Shown: positions 49,349 to 58,485, counted from the stretch's first letter. The stretch: 64,000 bases of DNA from Gemmata palustris (GCF_017939745.1 NZ_JAGKQQ010000001.1:5518001-5582000); one strand, 5' to 3'. Numbers and translations are program-made. The notes: generated by a model from the sequence alone, not told the origin.

Positions 49349-51184
49349 ATGAGCGACACCCCGCCGCCGGCCGACGCTGCGCCCGTTCCCGCCCCCGTAC
49401 CGTCCGCACCCAAAACCAAGTTCGCGTGGCAGTGGGCCGTCGCGCTGGCGCTCGGGTGCGGCACGGTGTACCTCACGTTCGAGGCGGTGGCCGGGCGCGC
49501 GGAGTCGGACCCGCCCGCAGAGCCGCAGAGCAAGAAGCAACTGGACGTTCCCTCCCTCAAAACCTCGGAAGCGATCGCCTTCCGCCGGGACGATAAAGAG
49601 AAGAAAGACGACAAGAAGGAAGAAAAGAAGAAGGTCGCGGCCCCGGAACTCGAGGGCGGCACCGCGTGGCTGAACAGCGGCGGGGCGCTCACGCTCAAGA
49701 AGGATCTGAAGGGCAAGATCGTTATTCTCGACTTCTGGACGCTGTGCTGCATCAACTGCATTCACATCATGCCGGACCTCGCGAAGCTCGAGAAGAAGTA
49801 CCCGAACGAACTGGTGGTCATCGGCGTCCACTCGCCGAAGTTCGAGAACGAAAAAGCGACCGCGAGCATCCGCAAGGCGGTCCTGCGCTACCAGATCGAG
49901 CACCCCGTCATCAACGACGCGGACCACACGATCTGGAACAAGTACGAAGTGGAAGCGTGGCCGACGCTCGTGGTCATCGACCCCGAGGGCAACCTCGTCG
50001 GGTACACGTCGGGCGAGGGCAACTACGAGTTGCTCGATGTCGTCGTTTCAAAGCTGATCGACGAGCACAAGAAGAAGAAAACGCTCGACGAGAAGCCGCT
50101 CCGGTTCGACCTCGCGAAGTTCCGTGAGAGCGGCGACACCCCGCTGTTCTTCCCCGGCAAGGTTGTGGCAGACGAGAAGGGCAAGCGGTTGTTCATCGCG
50201 GACAGCACGCACCACCGGCTCGTCGTGACCGACCTGCAGGGCAACAAGATCGCGGTGATCGGCACCGGGGCGCCGGGCAAGACCGACGGCGCGTTCGACA
50301 AGGCGCAGTTCGATGACCCGCAGGGCATGGTGGTACGAGGCGACACGGTGTTCGTGGCGGACCGCAAGAACCACCTCATTCGCGAAGTCGATCTGAAGGC
50401 GAAAACGGTCACCACGATCGCGGGTAGCGGTGAACAAGATCACGAAATTGACAACCGCCGACTCGCGCGATCCGTACCCGCGAAGCAGATCGGCCTGAAC
50501 AGCCCGTGGGACTTGGCTCTGGAAGGTGACAAGCTCTACATCGCGATGGCCGGGCACCACCAAATCTGGCTGCTCGACCTGAAAGAGAAGACCCTCACCC
50601 CCTACGCCGGCAACGGGCGCGAAACGATCGGCGACGGCGCGCTGCGGAAGGCCATGTTCGCGCAGCCGAGCGGTTTGGTGAGCGACGGCAAGAACCTGTT
50701 CGTTGCGGACAGCGAAATCAGTGCTCTGCGCAAGGTGCCGCTCGATCCCGAGGGTAAAGTCGAAACGCTCGTCGGGCGCGGGCTGTTCACGTTCGGTGAC
50801 GTGGACGGGCCGGGGCAAGTTGCCGACGACCCACTGATGCAGAAGACCGAGGCCCGCCTCCAGCACGCTCTCGGCGTGACCTACGCGGACGGCAAGTTGT
50901 TCGTCGCCGACACCTACAACAGCAAAGTCAAGATCTTCGATCTGAAGACTGGTGAACTAAAGACGCTCGTCGGCGGGAACCCGCTCGGCTGGTTCGGGCC
51001 GACGACGTTCAACGAACCAAGCGGCATCAGCTACGCGAACGGCAAGCTCTTCGTGGCGGACACGAACGCGCACCGCATTCGTGTCGTGGACGTGGCAACA
51101 AAGGCCGTCAGTACGCTCCAACTGAAGGGCGTCGAACCACCCCTTGTGCCAAAAGAAGTGAAGCCGCAGGAACCGAAAAAGTAG
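49349..51184 (+). CDS. NHLRC2-like thioredoxin-fold plus NHL-repeat protein
   Basis: A 611-residue membrane-anchored protein. One hydrophobic helix (about 26-48) is followed by a charged linker rich in Lys and Glu (about 78-100). Next is a thioredoxin-like domain (about 105-245) with WTLCCINCIH at 130-139, the CCINC signature of the NHLRC2 family. The C-terminal two thirds is an NHL beta-propeller with repeated LFIADSTHHRL, VFVADRKNHLI and LFVADTYNSK units. ATG 49349 has AGGAG (49336-49340) eight bases ahead. NHLRC2 proteins are widespread but their substrate is unclear; the redox pair suggests thiol exchange at the outer face of the membrane. It opens a group of disulfide-related genes. Confidence 0.9.
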   Translation: MSDTPPPADAAPVPAPVPSAPKTKFAWQWAVALALGCGTVYLTFEAVAGRAESDPPAEPQSKKQLDVPSLKTSEAIAFRRDDKEKKDDKKEEKKKVAAPELEGGTAWLNSGGALTLKKDLKGKIVILDFWTLCCINCIHIMPDLAKLEKKYPNELVVIGVHSPKFENEKATASIRKAVLRYQIEHPVINDADHTIWNKYEVEAWPTLVVIDPEGNLVGYTSGEGNYELLDVVVSKLIDEHKKKKTLDEKPLRFDLAKFRESGDTPLFFPGKVVADEKGKRLFIADSTHHRLVVTDLQGNKIAVIGTGAPGKTDGAFDKAQFDDPQGMVVRGDTVFVADRKNHLIREVDLKAKTVTTIAGSGEQDHEIDNRRLARSVPAKQIGLNSPWDLALEGDKLYIAMAGHHQIWLLDLKEKTLTPYAGNGRETIGDGALRKAMFAQPSGLVSDGKNLFVADSEISALRKVPLDPEGKVETLVGRGLFTFGDVDGPGQVADDPLMQKTEARLQHALGVTYADGKLFVADTYNSKVKIFDLKTGELKTLVGGNPLGWFGPTTFNEPSGISYANGKLFVADTNAHRIRVVDVATKAVSTLQLKGVEPPLVPKEVKPQEPKK

Positions 51185-51244
51185 TCGGCGCGGTTTTTCA
51201 GCCTCATCCCTTTGCGATACTGCGTTGAAACGATGAGTTTCGCC

Positions 51245-51318
51245 TTTGGTTTCGTGGCACAGGTCTCTGGCCTGTGTGTAAGACTTCACAGGCCAGAGAC
51301 CTGTGCCACGAAACCAAA
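51245..51318. repeat. Perfect 32-bp inverted repeat
   Basis: Arms 51245-51276 and 51287-51318 are exact complements (GGTTTCGTGGCACAGGTCTC part) with a 10-base loop. It lies between the NHLRC2-like gene (ends 51184) and the DsbD-alpha-like gene (starts 51385). It could end transcription or block readthrough; it has no T-run. Confidence 0.75.
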
Positions 51319-51384
51319 GACTCAAACCTTCAACACAGCAGGCTTGTGAGACGGGTAAGTCAGAAAGGCTCAGGAGATTCACCG

Positions 51385-51969
51385 ATGACCCGCGCGCGTG
51401 TGGTCGTGTTTGCGATGGCTTTGGCTACGCTGTTCGCGCTCGTACCCGGTTCGGCGAGCGCCCAGAAGTGGTACGAGAAGGCCGTGAAGAAGGTCGAGGG
51501 GCGCTTCACGCCCGCGGAGGCGAAGCGGGGCCAAACGGTCACGTTCTCGCTGACCGTCGAACTCAACGAGGGGTACCACACCTACCCGCTGTTCCAGCCC
51601 GAAAAGAAGGCGGACGGGATGGTGAACACGATCAAGTTCCCCGCTCCGGACAAGCTCATCTTCGTGGGCAAGCCGGAAGACCCGAAGGACTTCGCCACGA
51701 AGGAAGAACCGGATCTCGACATTAAGGAACTGCGGTACTGTCCGGGCACGGTGGTGTACACCCGCAAGGCGGTCGTGTCGCCGAAGGCCACGGCCGGCGC
51801 CACGACTGTAAAACTCGCGTCGTTCGGCCTGAACGTGTGCGATAAGAACAACTGCTTCCCCTCGAAGGCGGTGCCGGTGGAGGCCGCGTTCAAGGTGCTC
51901 GAAGGCCCTGCGGTACCGGTAGAAAAGGCGTTCGCGGAAGAAGTCGAAAAGGCGCTCGGCGCGAAGTAG
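51385..51969 (+). CDS. Stand-alone DsbD N-terminal (alpha) domain protein, exported
   Basis: A 194-residue exported protein with signal peptide (ALATLFALVPGSASA). The mature part is a DsbD-alpha/DsbC-like immunoglobulin fold: FTPAEAKRGQTVTFSLTVELN, then FPAPDKLIFVG, and a C-terminal pair of Cys in VCDKNNCFPS, which matches the redox Cys pair of DsbD alpha. AGGAG (51372-51376) lies eight bases ahead of the ATG. The next gene encodes a full DsbD with the same N-terminal domain, so this may be an extra electron acceptor for that transporter, or a duplicate. It is separated from the full DsbD gene by a terminator. Confidence 0.85.
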   Translation: MTRARVVVFAMALATLFALVPGSASAQKWYEKAVKKVEGRFTPAEAKRGQTVTFSLTVELNEGYHTYPLFQPEKKADGMVNTIKFPAPDKLIFVGKPEDPKDFATKEEPDLDIKELRYCPGTVVYTRKAVVSPKATAGATTVKLASFGLNVCDKNNCFPSKAVPVEAAFKVLEGPAVPVEKAFAEEVEKALGAK

Positions 51970-52085
51970 CCGGACGTGCGGCGCGCGAATAAGGCGCCCG
52001 CGGTCCGCGTCTGTAAGGGCATCTCAAACCGTGCTGTATGTCCCCTCAGCGGGGCAGACCGGCATGTCGCCCCTTGATCCATAGA

Positions 52086-52110
52086 AAAGCCCACGGCTCC
52101 CGTGGGCTTT
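52086..52110 (+). terminator. Intrinsic terminator between the two Dsb genes
   Basis: AAAGCCCACGG (52086-52096) pairs with CCGTGGGCTTT (52100-52110) around CTC and is followed by GTTCTTGTTC. It lies 117 bases after the stop of the first gene and 31 bases before the ATG of the full DsbD gene, so both genes probably have separate transcripts. Confidence 0.75.
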
Positions 52111-52140
52111 GTTCTTGTTCCCCCGTCGCGGTGCTCTCAC

Positions 52141-54351
52141 ATGCCACGCTCCGCCCTCCCGCTCGCGATATTCGTTCTGTGCGCTGTCACCGCGCCCGCC
52201 GGCGCCCAGTTCGGGGACGAGCCGTTCGCGCGGGCAGAAAGCAAGTTACCGAAGGAGTTCGCAAAACGCGCGGACGTGACGGTCCAAGTCGTGCCCGCGA
52301 AAGTGAAATGGGGCGAAACGGTCGCAGTAAAGGTGACCGTTTCGCCGAAGTCGCACGCCTGGACGTACCCGGCGTTCCCAACGGACCCGAAGCAACTGGC
52401 CCGTAACACGCTCGAGCTCTCTTCGCCCGGCGAACTGATCTTCATCGGAGGTGTGGCGGACCCACCGGTCAAGTGGAAGCAGAAACCGCGCCCGGATTCG
52501 CTCGCGATGGACGAGTACACCGATCAGCCGATCACCTGGGAGTTCAAGGCCGTGGTTTCGCCGAAAGCGAAGCCCGGTGCCAAATCGGTTGTGTTAGACG
52601 GCCTGGACCTCCAGGTGTGCGACGATAAAAACTGCATTCCTGCGGACGGCAAAAAGCTCCCGCCCGCCGAGTTCCGGGTGGAAGAAGGCGCGTCGGACCA
52701 CGTGAACCCGCAAGACCTCGCTTCAGCGCTCCTCAAGATTCAGTCGCCGACCGATGTCATCCGCGTGGGTGCCGGTGCGATTCTTGTAGCCGGACTGGAT
52801 ACGGCCACCGCCCGCTCCACTGCGCCCGGTGCGGAGGCCGCAAAAAAGAGCAACCGAAAGGCGGCCAAACCGGTTGCCGCTTACACCGAAGAGATGAACG
52901 GGTACGCGGGCAACATCGAGCGAACCGGGGACACGAGTGGTGGGAGCGACGGTGGGCAGTCTCAGGGATTGTGGGCGTTCGTTCTCACGGCCGCGGCTTG
53001 GGGGCTGATCTCGCTCGTCACGCCCTGCGTCTTCCCCATGATCCCGATCACGGTCAGCATCTTCCTCAAGCAAGCGCACGGCTCGTTCCGCGAGCGCCTC
53101 AAACTGGCGGGCGTGTACTGCCTCACCATTATCTCGGTGCTCGGGGTGTCCGCGTTCGCGCTCCTGAAATTCATGGCGTGGCTCAGCACGCAACCCGTTA
53201 CCAACGTGCTGCTCGCGCTGCTGTTCCTCGTACTGGCCCTGAGCCTGTTCGGGATGTACGAGATCTCGCTGCCGAACGTGCTCCAGAAGCGGTTGCAAGC
53301 GAAGCAGTCGAAGGGCGGCGTGATCGGTACGATCTTCGGCGCGCTGGCGTTTACGGTCATCAGTTTCACGTGCGTGGCCCCGTTCCTCGGTGGGTTCGCG
53401 GGCATTTCGGCCGGTAACGACACCGGCGGGAGCCTGATCGCGGTACCTACTGTAAAGGAAATCGCGGGCGGGCTGGCGTTCGCCACCGCGTTCGCGGCCC
53501 CGTTCTTTGTGCTCGCGCTCGTACCCGGGCTGATGAAGGCACTGCCCAAATCCGGCGGGTGGCTCGATAGCGTGAAGGTGGTGATGGGTTTTCTGGAACT
53601 GGCGGCAGCGCTCAAGTTCCTCCGCACCGCCGAACTCGGTGTACTCCCGACGCCGCAATACTTCACCTACGATGTGGTTCTGGGCGGATGGATCGCGATC
53701 AGCGTCGCGTGCGGGCTGTACCTGCTGAACGTCTACCGCCTGCCGCACGACGAGGAGAACCCGAACATTGGCGTCCCCCGCTTGATCTTCGCGCTACTGT
53801 TCCTCGGGCTCGCGCTGTATCTGCTCCCGGCGACGTTCAAGGGCCAGGACGGGAAGCCGCAGCGCCCGGCCGGCACCGTGTACGCCTGGGTCGAATCGTT
53901 CCTCCTCCCGGAAACGAGCAAGGACGAGGGCTGGAGCACGGACCTGAAGGAGACCATCGATACGGCGCGCAAGAGCGGGCGCCCCATCTTCCTGGACTTC
54001 ACCGGCGAGACGTGTACGAACTGCAAGTACAACGAGCACTCGGTGTTCCCGCAACCCGCGGTGCGCGAGGAGATGCAGAACTTCGAGAAGGTCCAACTCT
54101 ACACCGATTGGCTCCCGGCCGCGTCGTACACGTCCGATCCGGGATTAGCGGCTCGTAAGGCCGAGGCGCGGGTCAATCGCGACTTCCAGACCGAGGTCTT
54201 CAAGGACATTAAGCTCCCGCTCTACGCGGTGCTCGTGCCGCAGGCCGACGGAAAGTTGAAACTGATCGGCACATACGAAGAGGGGAAGATCAACGACCCG
54301 GCGCAGTTCGCGGCATTCCTGAAGGACTCGTTGGAGAAGGCAAAGAAGTAA
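52141..54351 (+). CDS. dsbD: Thiol:disulfide interchange protein DsbD
   Basis: A 736-residue full-length DsbD. Signal peptide first. The alpha domain (about 20-185) has a Cys pair in VCDDKNC (about 159-165). The beta domain has eight membrane helices (about 275-560) with TPCVFPMIPI (Cys near 295) and FTCVAPFLGG (Cys near 411). The gamma domain (about 605-736) has a thioredoxin motif FTGETCTNCKYN (Cys near 624 and 627). All three Cys pairs for electron passage from cytoplasmic thioredoxin to the periplasm are present. A Ser/Gly-rich linker joins alpha to beta. It ends 25 bases before the large inverted repeat. Partner candidates are the neighbouring Dsb-alpha-like and NHLRC2-like proteins. Confidence 0.95.
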   Translation: MPRSALPLAIFVLCAVTAPAGAQFGDEPFARAESKLPKEFAKRADVTVQVVPAKVKWGETVAVKVTVSPKSHAWTYPAFPTDPKQLARNTLELSSPGELIFIGGVADPPVKWKQKPRPDSLAMDEYTDQPITWEFKAVVSPKAKPGAKSVVLDGLDLQVCDDKNCIPADGKKLPPAEFRVEEGASDHVNPQDLASALLKIQSPTDVIRVGAGAILVAGLDTATARSTAPGAEAAKKSNRKAAKPVAAYTEEMNGYAGNIERTGDTSGGSDGGQSQGLWAFVLTAAAWGLISLVTPCVFPMIPITVSIFLKQAHGSFRERLKLAGVYCLTIISVLGVSAFALLKFMAWLSTQPVTNVLLALLFLVLALSLFGMYEISLPNVLQKRLQAKQSKGGVIGTIFGALAFTVISFTCVAPFLGGFAGISAGNDTGGSLIAVPTVKEIAGGLAFATAFAAPFFVLALVPGLMKALPKSGGWLDSVKVVMGFLELAAALKFLRTAELGVLPTPQYFTYDVVLGGWIAISVACGLYLLNVYRLPHDEENPNIGVPRLIFALLFLGLALYLLPATFKGQDGKPQRPAGTVYAWVESFLLPETSKDEGWSTDLKETIDTARKSGRPIFLDFTGETCTNCKYNEHSVFPQPAVREEMQNFEKVQLYTDWLPAASYTSDPGLAARKAEARVNRDFQTEVFKDIKLPLYAVLVPQADGKLKLIGTYEEGKINDPAQFAAFLKDSLEKAKK

Positions 54352-54375
54352 GAGGCTGATAGGCTGATAGTATTC

Positions 54376-54474
54376 ACCGCCGAGGGCACGAGAGGGCGCG
54401 GAGAAAAGCAAAGACCTGAGTAACTTACCTCAAGGTCTTTGCTTTTCTCCGCGCCCTCTCGTGCCCTCGGCGGT
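54376..54474. repeat. Perfect 42-bp inverted repeat between convergent genes
   Basis: Arms 54376-54417 and 54433-54474 are exact complements over 42 bases (inner part GGAGAAAAGCAAAGACCT) with a 15-base loop. It is the longest palindrome in the window. It starts 25 bases after dsbD stops and ends 28 bases before the convergent 54502 gene ends, so it can act as a two-way terminator. Confidence 0.85.
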
Positions 54475-54501
54475 TAAACGCTTTTGCGAATCGCGTTTCG
54501 G

Positions 54502-56832
54502 TTATTCCTCCCCGCGCCGCTTCCACACGCGGAGCAGGTTCGCGAAGTCGTCGCGCCAGATGGGGCCGTCTACTAGATCAACGGGATCCCACTGAATGAA
54601 CGACTTCTTGGCGTGAGTTTTGTTGAAGTTGAGAACCGGTGCGAGGTCGCTTTCCGAGCGCGCCAGCAGCATCCACTGCGACTCGGTCTTGCCGTCTTCG
54701 GGCTCGCCGTCGAGGGGCACGTCGTGACAGTAGCGAGTGGCCAGCGACGGGCTGTGGTCGTCGGCTAATCGGCGGATGAGGGGCGGCAGGTTCAGGTGCG
54801 CGTTCGAGACGTGTAGGGCGATGATCCCGTTGGGCGCGAGTTTCGACATGTAAAGTGCGATGGCCTCGCGCGTGAGCAGGTGAACGGGGATCGCGTCGGA
54901 ACAGAATCCATCAAGGATAATGACGTCGAACGCGCCGTCCGGGGCACGGTTCAGGTGCCGGCGGGCGTCGCCGAGGATCACGTCGCACGACCCGCGGCAA
55001 TCCGACAGGAACCGGAAGTATTGCTTGTCGTTAGCGATGCGCACGACCGCCGGGTCGATTTCATAGAAGGTCCACTTCTGACCGGGTTGCGCATACGACG
55101 CCACGGCTCCCGTCCCCAATCCCACCACCGCGACGTTATTCACCCGCTCCCGGGGCAGCGCGTCGAACAGGTTACCGACCGGTCCCTTTTGGTGGTAGTA
55201 CGTCATCGGGCGCGGCTGGCCGGGTTCGTCCGCGCGCTGCTGCCCGTGAAGTGTGGTGCCGTGAATCAACTTGATGAACTTTCCGTCCCGCGTCACGCGG
55301 ATCACGCCGAAGAAGTTCCGCTCTTTATGGAGTGTCTCGCCGAACAGTCCCGTGTCGAAGGCGCCCGCGAGCAGAATTGCCGCGAGCGCGAGGGAGTAGC
55401 GGGCCGGTTTGCGGATCAGCGCGAACGCGGCGACGCCCGGAATCCCGAACATCAGCCCCCCGCGGAGCAGGCGCTGGGCGACGGCGTCGGGCGCGCTCTG
55501 TTCCACGGGCATCTTCAAGAACTGCTGCACCGTGAGCACCAACCCGACCGAAAGGCCGAGCAGCACCAGCACGAGCACGACGTCGGGGACACGCAGCTTC
55601 CCTTCCTGCTCGTCGTCGTGCGGACGGATGGCCCCGGCCAGCACGAGGGCCAGCGGGTACTCCACCATCCCGAGTGACGAAAACAGGAGCGGCGCGATCA
55701 GGGCGTTAAACAGCCCGCCGAGGACGCCCCCGAACGAGAGCCAGAAATAGAACGCGGTCAGGTACTCGGCGGGCGGGCGGTCCTTGGCCAGTTCGCCGTG
55801 GCACACGAGGCAGACGCCGAAGAACGCCGCCATGTGTAGCAGCACGACCAGGGCCAGTGGTTCGGCCGCGTTCAGCAAGAGCGTGAGCACGACGAACAGG
55901 AGCAGCATCGGTGTCACCCGACCGACGACGCGGTGTACGCCGTCCGGCCACCGGGCGAACACCAGAATGAAGCTCATGAGGTACAGTGCCAGTGGCGCCA
56001 CCCACAAGAGCGGGACCGGCGCGAGGTCGGTCGAAATGTGCGTGGTCACCCCGAGCAACAAACTCGACGGCAGCGTGGCGAGAACGACCCAGCGCCCGAT
56101 CCTTCGGGCCGAAACGGGAAACACGGACGTGGGGGGGGCAAGTTCCGACCCCAGAGCCTCCGGCACGTCCCCTTTTGGTTCCGCGCTCGGGGCCGGGCGC
56201 TCCCCGTTCCTGATGACGGTGAGCGCGCACGCCACTACCAGCGCCACGTACCCGAGCACGCCGCCCGCGAACACCCACTGCTGGTCCTGGAGCGTGAGCC
56301 GCGGTTCGATCAAGAGCGGGTACGCGAGGAGCCCGAGTAGGCTGCCGGCGTTACTCGCCGCGTAGAGGAAATAGGGGTCTTTGGCGGCCGGGTGGCCGGT
56401 CGTGGCGAACCACCGTTGGAGCAGTGGGGACGTGGTGGACAGCACAAAGAACGGCACGCCGATGGAAATCCAGACGACAACGCCGAGTCGCGCGACCATC
56501 AGGAGCAACGAGTCCTGGTCGTCCGGTAGCATGGAGGGGACGACCGCGACCGGCGAACCCGTGTACGCGATCGCCGCCTTGAACGACACGATGACCGCCG
56601 CGAGCAACAACAGGTGAAACACGGCCTGCCGGCGGACGCCGAACTTCCCGGTGCTGCGGTGCGCGTAGAGATAACCGCCGAGGAGCACGATTTGGAAGAA
56701 CACCATACAGGTGTTCCACACCCCGGGCGTACCCCCGACGAGCGGTAAGAGCAGCTTGCCGACGAGTGGTTGCACGAGGAACAGCAGGGCTGCGCCTACG
56801 AACAGAGTCGTCGCGTATAGAACGGCGAGCAA
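54502..56832 (-). CDS. Membrane-fused spermidine-synthase-like protein
   Basis: A 776-residue protein. The N-terminal two thirds has many membrane helices (starting LYATTLFVGAALLFLVQP). The C-terminal third (about 560-740) is a spermidine-synthase-like methyltransferase fold: VAVVGLGTGAVASYA, FYEIDPAVV, DVILGDARRHL and FDVIILDGFCSDAIP. It lacks an evident decarboxylated-SAM signature, and such fusions are not proven aminopropyltransferases. The start is TTG at 56832: the upstream GGAGG is seven bases away, and no ATG before residue 43 fits. The family is common in planctomycetes and myxobacteria; substrate unknown. A divergent 282-bp spacer and a broken FabH gene lie on the other side. Confidence 0.85.
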   Translation of the reverse strand: MLAVLYATTLFVGAALLFLVQPLVGKLLLPLVGGTPGVWNTCMVFFQIVLLGGYLYAHRSTGKFGVRRQAVFHLLLLAAVIVSFKAAIAYTGSPVAVVPSMLPDDQDSLLLMVARLGVVVWISIGVPFFVLSTTSPLLQRWFATTGHPAAKDPYFLYAASNAGSLLGLLAYPLLIEPRLTLQDQQWVFAGGVLGYVALVVACALTVIRNGERPAPSAEPKGDVPEALGSELAPPTSVFPVSARRIGRWVVLATLPSSLLLGVTTHISTDLAPVPLLWVAPLALYLMSFILVFARWPDGVHRVVGRVTPMLLLFVVLTLLLNAAEPLALVVLLHMAAFFGVCLVCHGELAKDRPPAEYLTAFYFWLSFGGVLGGLFNALIAPLLFSSLGMVEYPLALVLAGAIRPHDDEQEGKLRVPDVVLVLVLLGLSVGLVLTVQQFLKMPVEQSAPDAVAQRLLRGGLMFGIPGVAAFALIRKPARYSLALAAILLAGAFDTGLFGETLHKERNFFGVIRVTRDGKFIKLIHGTTLHGQQRADEPGQPRPMTYYHQKGPVGNLFDALPRERVNNVAVVGLGTGAVASYAQPGQKWTFYEIDPAVVRIANDKQYFRFLSDCRGSCDVILGDARRHLNRAPDGAFDVIILDGFCSDAIPVHLLTREAIALYMSKLAPNGIIALHVSNAHLNLPPLIRRLADDHSPSLATRYCHDVPLDGEPEDGKTESQWMLLARSESDLAPVLNFNKTHAKKSFIQWDPVDLVDGPIWRDDFANLLRVWKRRGEE

Positions 56833-57114
56833 TCGCGACCTCCGCGAAGGGCGGTGGACCCTCGGAGCGGTGGCGGGCAGACCCGACCGGCGGCACCGGT
56901 GTTAACAGGATGCGGACGCAACCGTGCGGGGGCAAGAGGGGAGTTGCCGTAACTCGAAAACAGCAACACCCGTGCCGCGTGTCCGGCACCAATATGACAG
57001 AAAAATGAGTGCGGCGCGACTTTTGTAGCGACCGAGCCGTTGGAGCCTTACGAATGGCGCGGCGTGAGCCCGCCGGTTGTATTTGAATCTGCTCTTGGCG
57101 CGACATCCTTAAAT

Positions 57115-57405
57115 ATCACGCCGCCAAATTGAGCATGCGTTCCGCCACCGCATGTAATTCTTGCTCGGTCGCTCCAGGGCGTAGAACGGCCCGGATTTCA
57201 TTTCCCAGCAGCTCTCGCCGCTTGTCCGCGTGCCCCGGCCACTGCGAACCATCGTCCCACGGGCTTCCGGACCGGTGAAATCGATGATGCGCGAGCGCCG
57301 CGCCCCGATCACGAGCGCGTGCTTCACGGCGCCCGTCCGAATGAACTGTGCCCCGACCGACAGCGCATAACGAAAGCCCGAGCACGCGGCCGAAACGTTG
57401 AGTCG
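57115..57405 (-). pseudogene. fabH: Fragment of 3-oxoacyl-ACP synthase III (FabH)
   Basis: A degraded piece of a FabH-type condensing enzyme. The stretch 57270-57402 encodes LNVSAACSGFRYALSVGAQF and KHALVIGA, which match the active-site Cys region and following strand of FabH. Later in-frame sequence does not match the family. Another frame (57116 onward) gives GATEQELHAVAERMLN, so the frame is lost. The N-terminal and C-terminal thirds are missing. Just upstream (57417-57480) the DNA is unusually AT-rich for the window. The piece sits between the spermidine-synthase-like and YkgJ genes. Likely a decayed copy. Confidence 0.65.
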
Positions 57406-57558
57406 TCGCGAAACCACAGAATAAGCGGCGAAACATACAGATATTCTTAATTTAAATGCAACAAATATCGGACGGATCACCAGACGGAAGGCGCGCCCCA
57501 GTTGGTACCAATCGGCGCGCGCGGTATCATCAGGTTCACCGTTCTCGGAGTGATAAAC

Positions 57559-57993
57559 GTGAGTGACGCGAAGTCGGCCCGCACGACCGAACCGTGGTAC
57601 GCCGACGGTCTGGCGTTCGAGTGTACGCAGTGCGGCGACTGCTGCACCGGGGCGCCCGGGTTCGTGTGGGTCACCGACGAAGAACTCGAGGCCCTCGCCG
57701 CGTTCCTGGGTCAACCGCTCGACGAGGTGCGCGACCTGCACACCCGCAAGGCGCGGGGCCGCCGGACGATCCGCGAAAAGGCCAACGGTGACTGCGTGTT
57801 CTTCGATCACAAGAAGGGCTGCACTGTGTACCGCGTGCGCCCGGGGCAGTGCCGCACGTGGCCGTTCTGGGACAGCAACGTGGAAACGCCCGAGGACTGG
57901 AAACGCACCTGCGAAGTGTGCCCCGGCTCCGGGCGCGGGGAGGTGATCCCGGTCGAGGAGATTTCCCGGCGGCTGAAGGTCATCAAGATGTGA
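57559..57993 (+). CDS. YkgJ family cysteine-cluster protein
   Basis: A 144-residue YkgJ-type (zinc/iron-chelating Cys cluster) protein. The N-terminal cluster is CTQCGDCC (Cys 22, 25, 28 and 29). Further Cys lie in GDCVFF, KGCTVY, GQCRTWPFW and CEVCPG, matching the family's spaced pattern. GTG 57559 is the start: GGAG (57547-57550) lies eight bases ahead, and upstream residues are unlike the family. The family is thought to bind a metal cluster and its biochemical role is unclear. A second family member lies at 59825. The hairpin at 58006-58032 follows it. Confidence 0.88.
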   Translation: MSDAKSARTTEPWYADGLAFECTQCGDCCTGAPGFVWVTDEELEALAAFLGQPLDEVRDLHTRKARGRRTIREKANGDCVFFDHKKGCTVYRVRPGQCRTWPFWDSNVETPEDWKRTCEVCPGSGRGEVIPVEEISRRLKVIKM

Positions 57994-58005
57994 GAGATCG
58001 TCTGG

Positions 58006-58032
58006 CAACTGGCTGGAGGTTCCAACCAGTTG
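58006..58032. terminator. Hairpin between convergent YkgJ and lipoprotein genes
   Basis: CAACTGGCTGG pairs with CCAACCAGTTG (one wobble) around AGGTT. It lies between the stop at 57993 and the convergent lipoprotein stop at 58054, with no T-run on either side. A two-way termination role is plausible. Confidence 0.45.
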
Positions 58033-58053
58033 CGAGCGGCCGCACACGCGACC

Positions 58054-58485
58054 CTATTTCTTGGAGATCGTGATCTCGATCACCGAGTCCGCGGCCACCG
58101 TGTAACTGAGGCCGGACGTCGCGACGTCTTCGTACTTCTTCGGCACCGGTGTGTAGGTGCCGTCGCGCCCGCCCACGGTAACCGTCTTACCGTCCTTCGA
58201 CGCCGGGCGAGCGAACCGGGCGTAGTTCGCGGTGCGCACGGCGGCTTTTACCTTGCCCAGTGGAGAAGATGGCATCCGGTATGTACCGTCCGGGGCGATC
58301 TCCCCGCGTGCGCTTGCCTTGCCGTCCTCGGATTCAAAGTACACTTCACCCATCGTCAATTTCTCGCCATCGAGAAGGACCGAACCGGTGACGACGGTTT
58401 CTTTCGTTTCCGACTTCGACGAGCACCCGAGTGCGATTAGTGCGACCGTTGCAACACAGAGAAATAATGAGGCAGTCCGACGCAT
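58054..58485 (-). CDS. Lipoprotein with carboxypeptidase-regulatory-like fold
   Basis: A 143-residue lipoprotein. The lipobox LIALGC ends at Cys21. The mature part is a beta-rich domain of about 110 residues with VTGSVLLDGEKLTMGEVYFES, PDGTYRMPSSPLGKVKAAV and GTYTPVPKKY, the pattern seen in planctomycete lipoproteins that accompany DUF1559 prepilin-like genes. It is located 83 bp downstream of that gene on the same strand, so they form an operon. Function unknown; surface or periplasmic role inferred from the lipobox. Confidence 0.8.
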   Translation of the reverse strand: MRRTASLFLCVATVALIALGCSSKSETKETVVTGSVLLDGEKLTMGEVYFESEDGKASARGEIAPDGTYRMPSSPLGKVKAAVRTANYARFARPASKDGKTVTVGGRDGTYTPVPKKYEDVATSGLSYTVAADSVIEITISKK

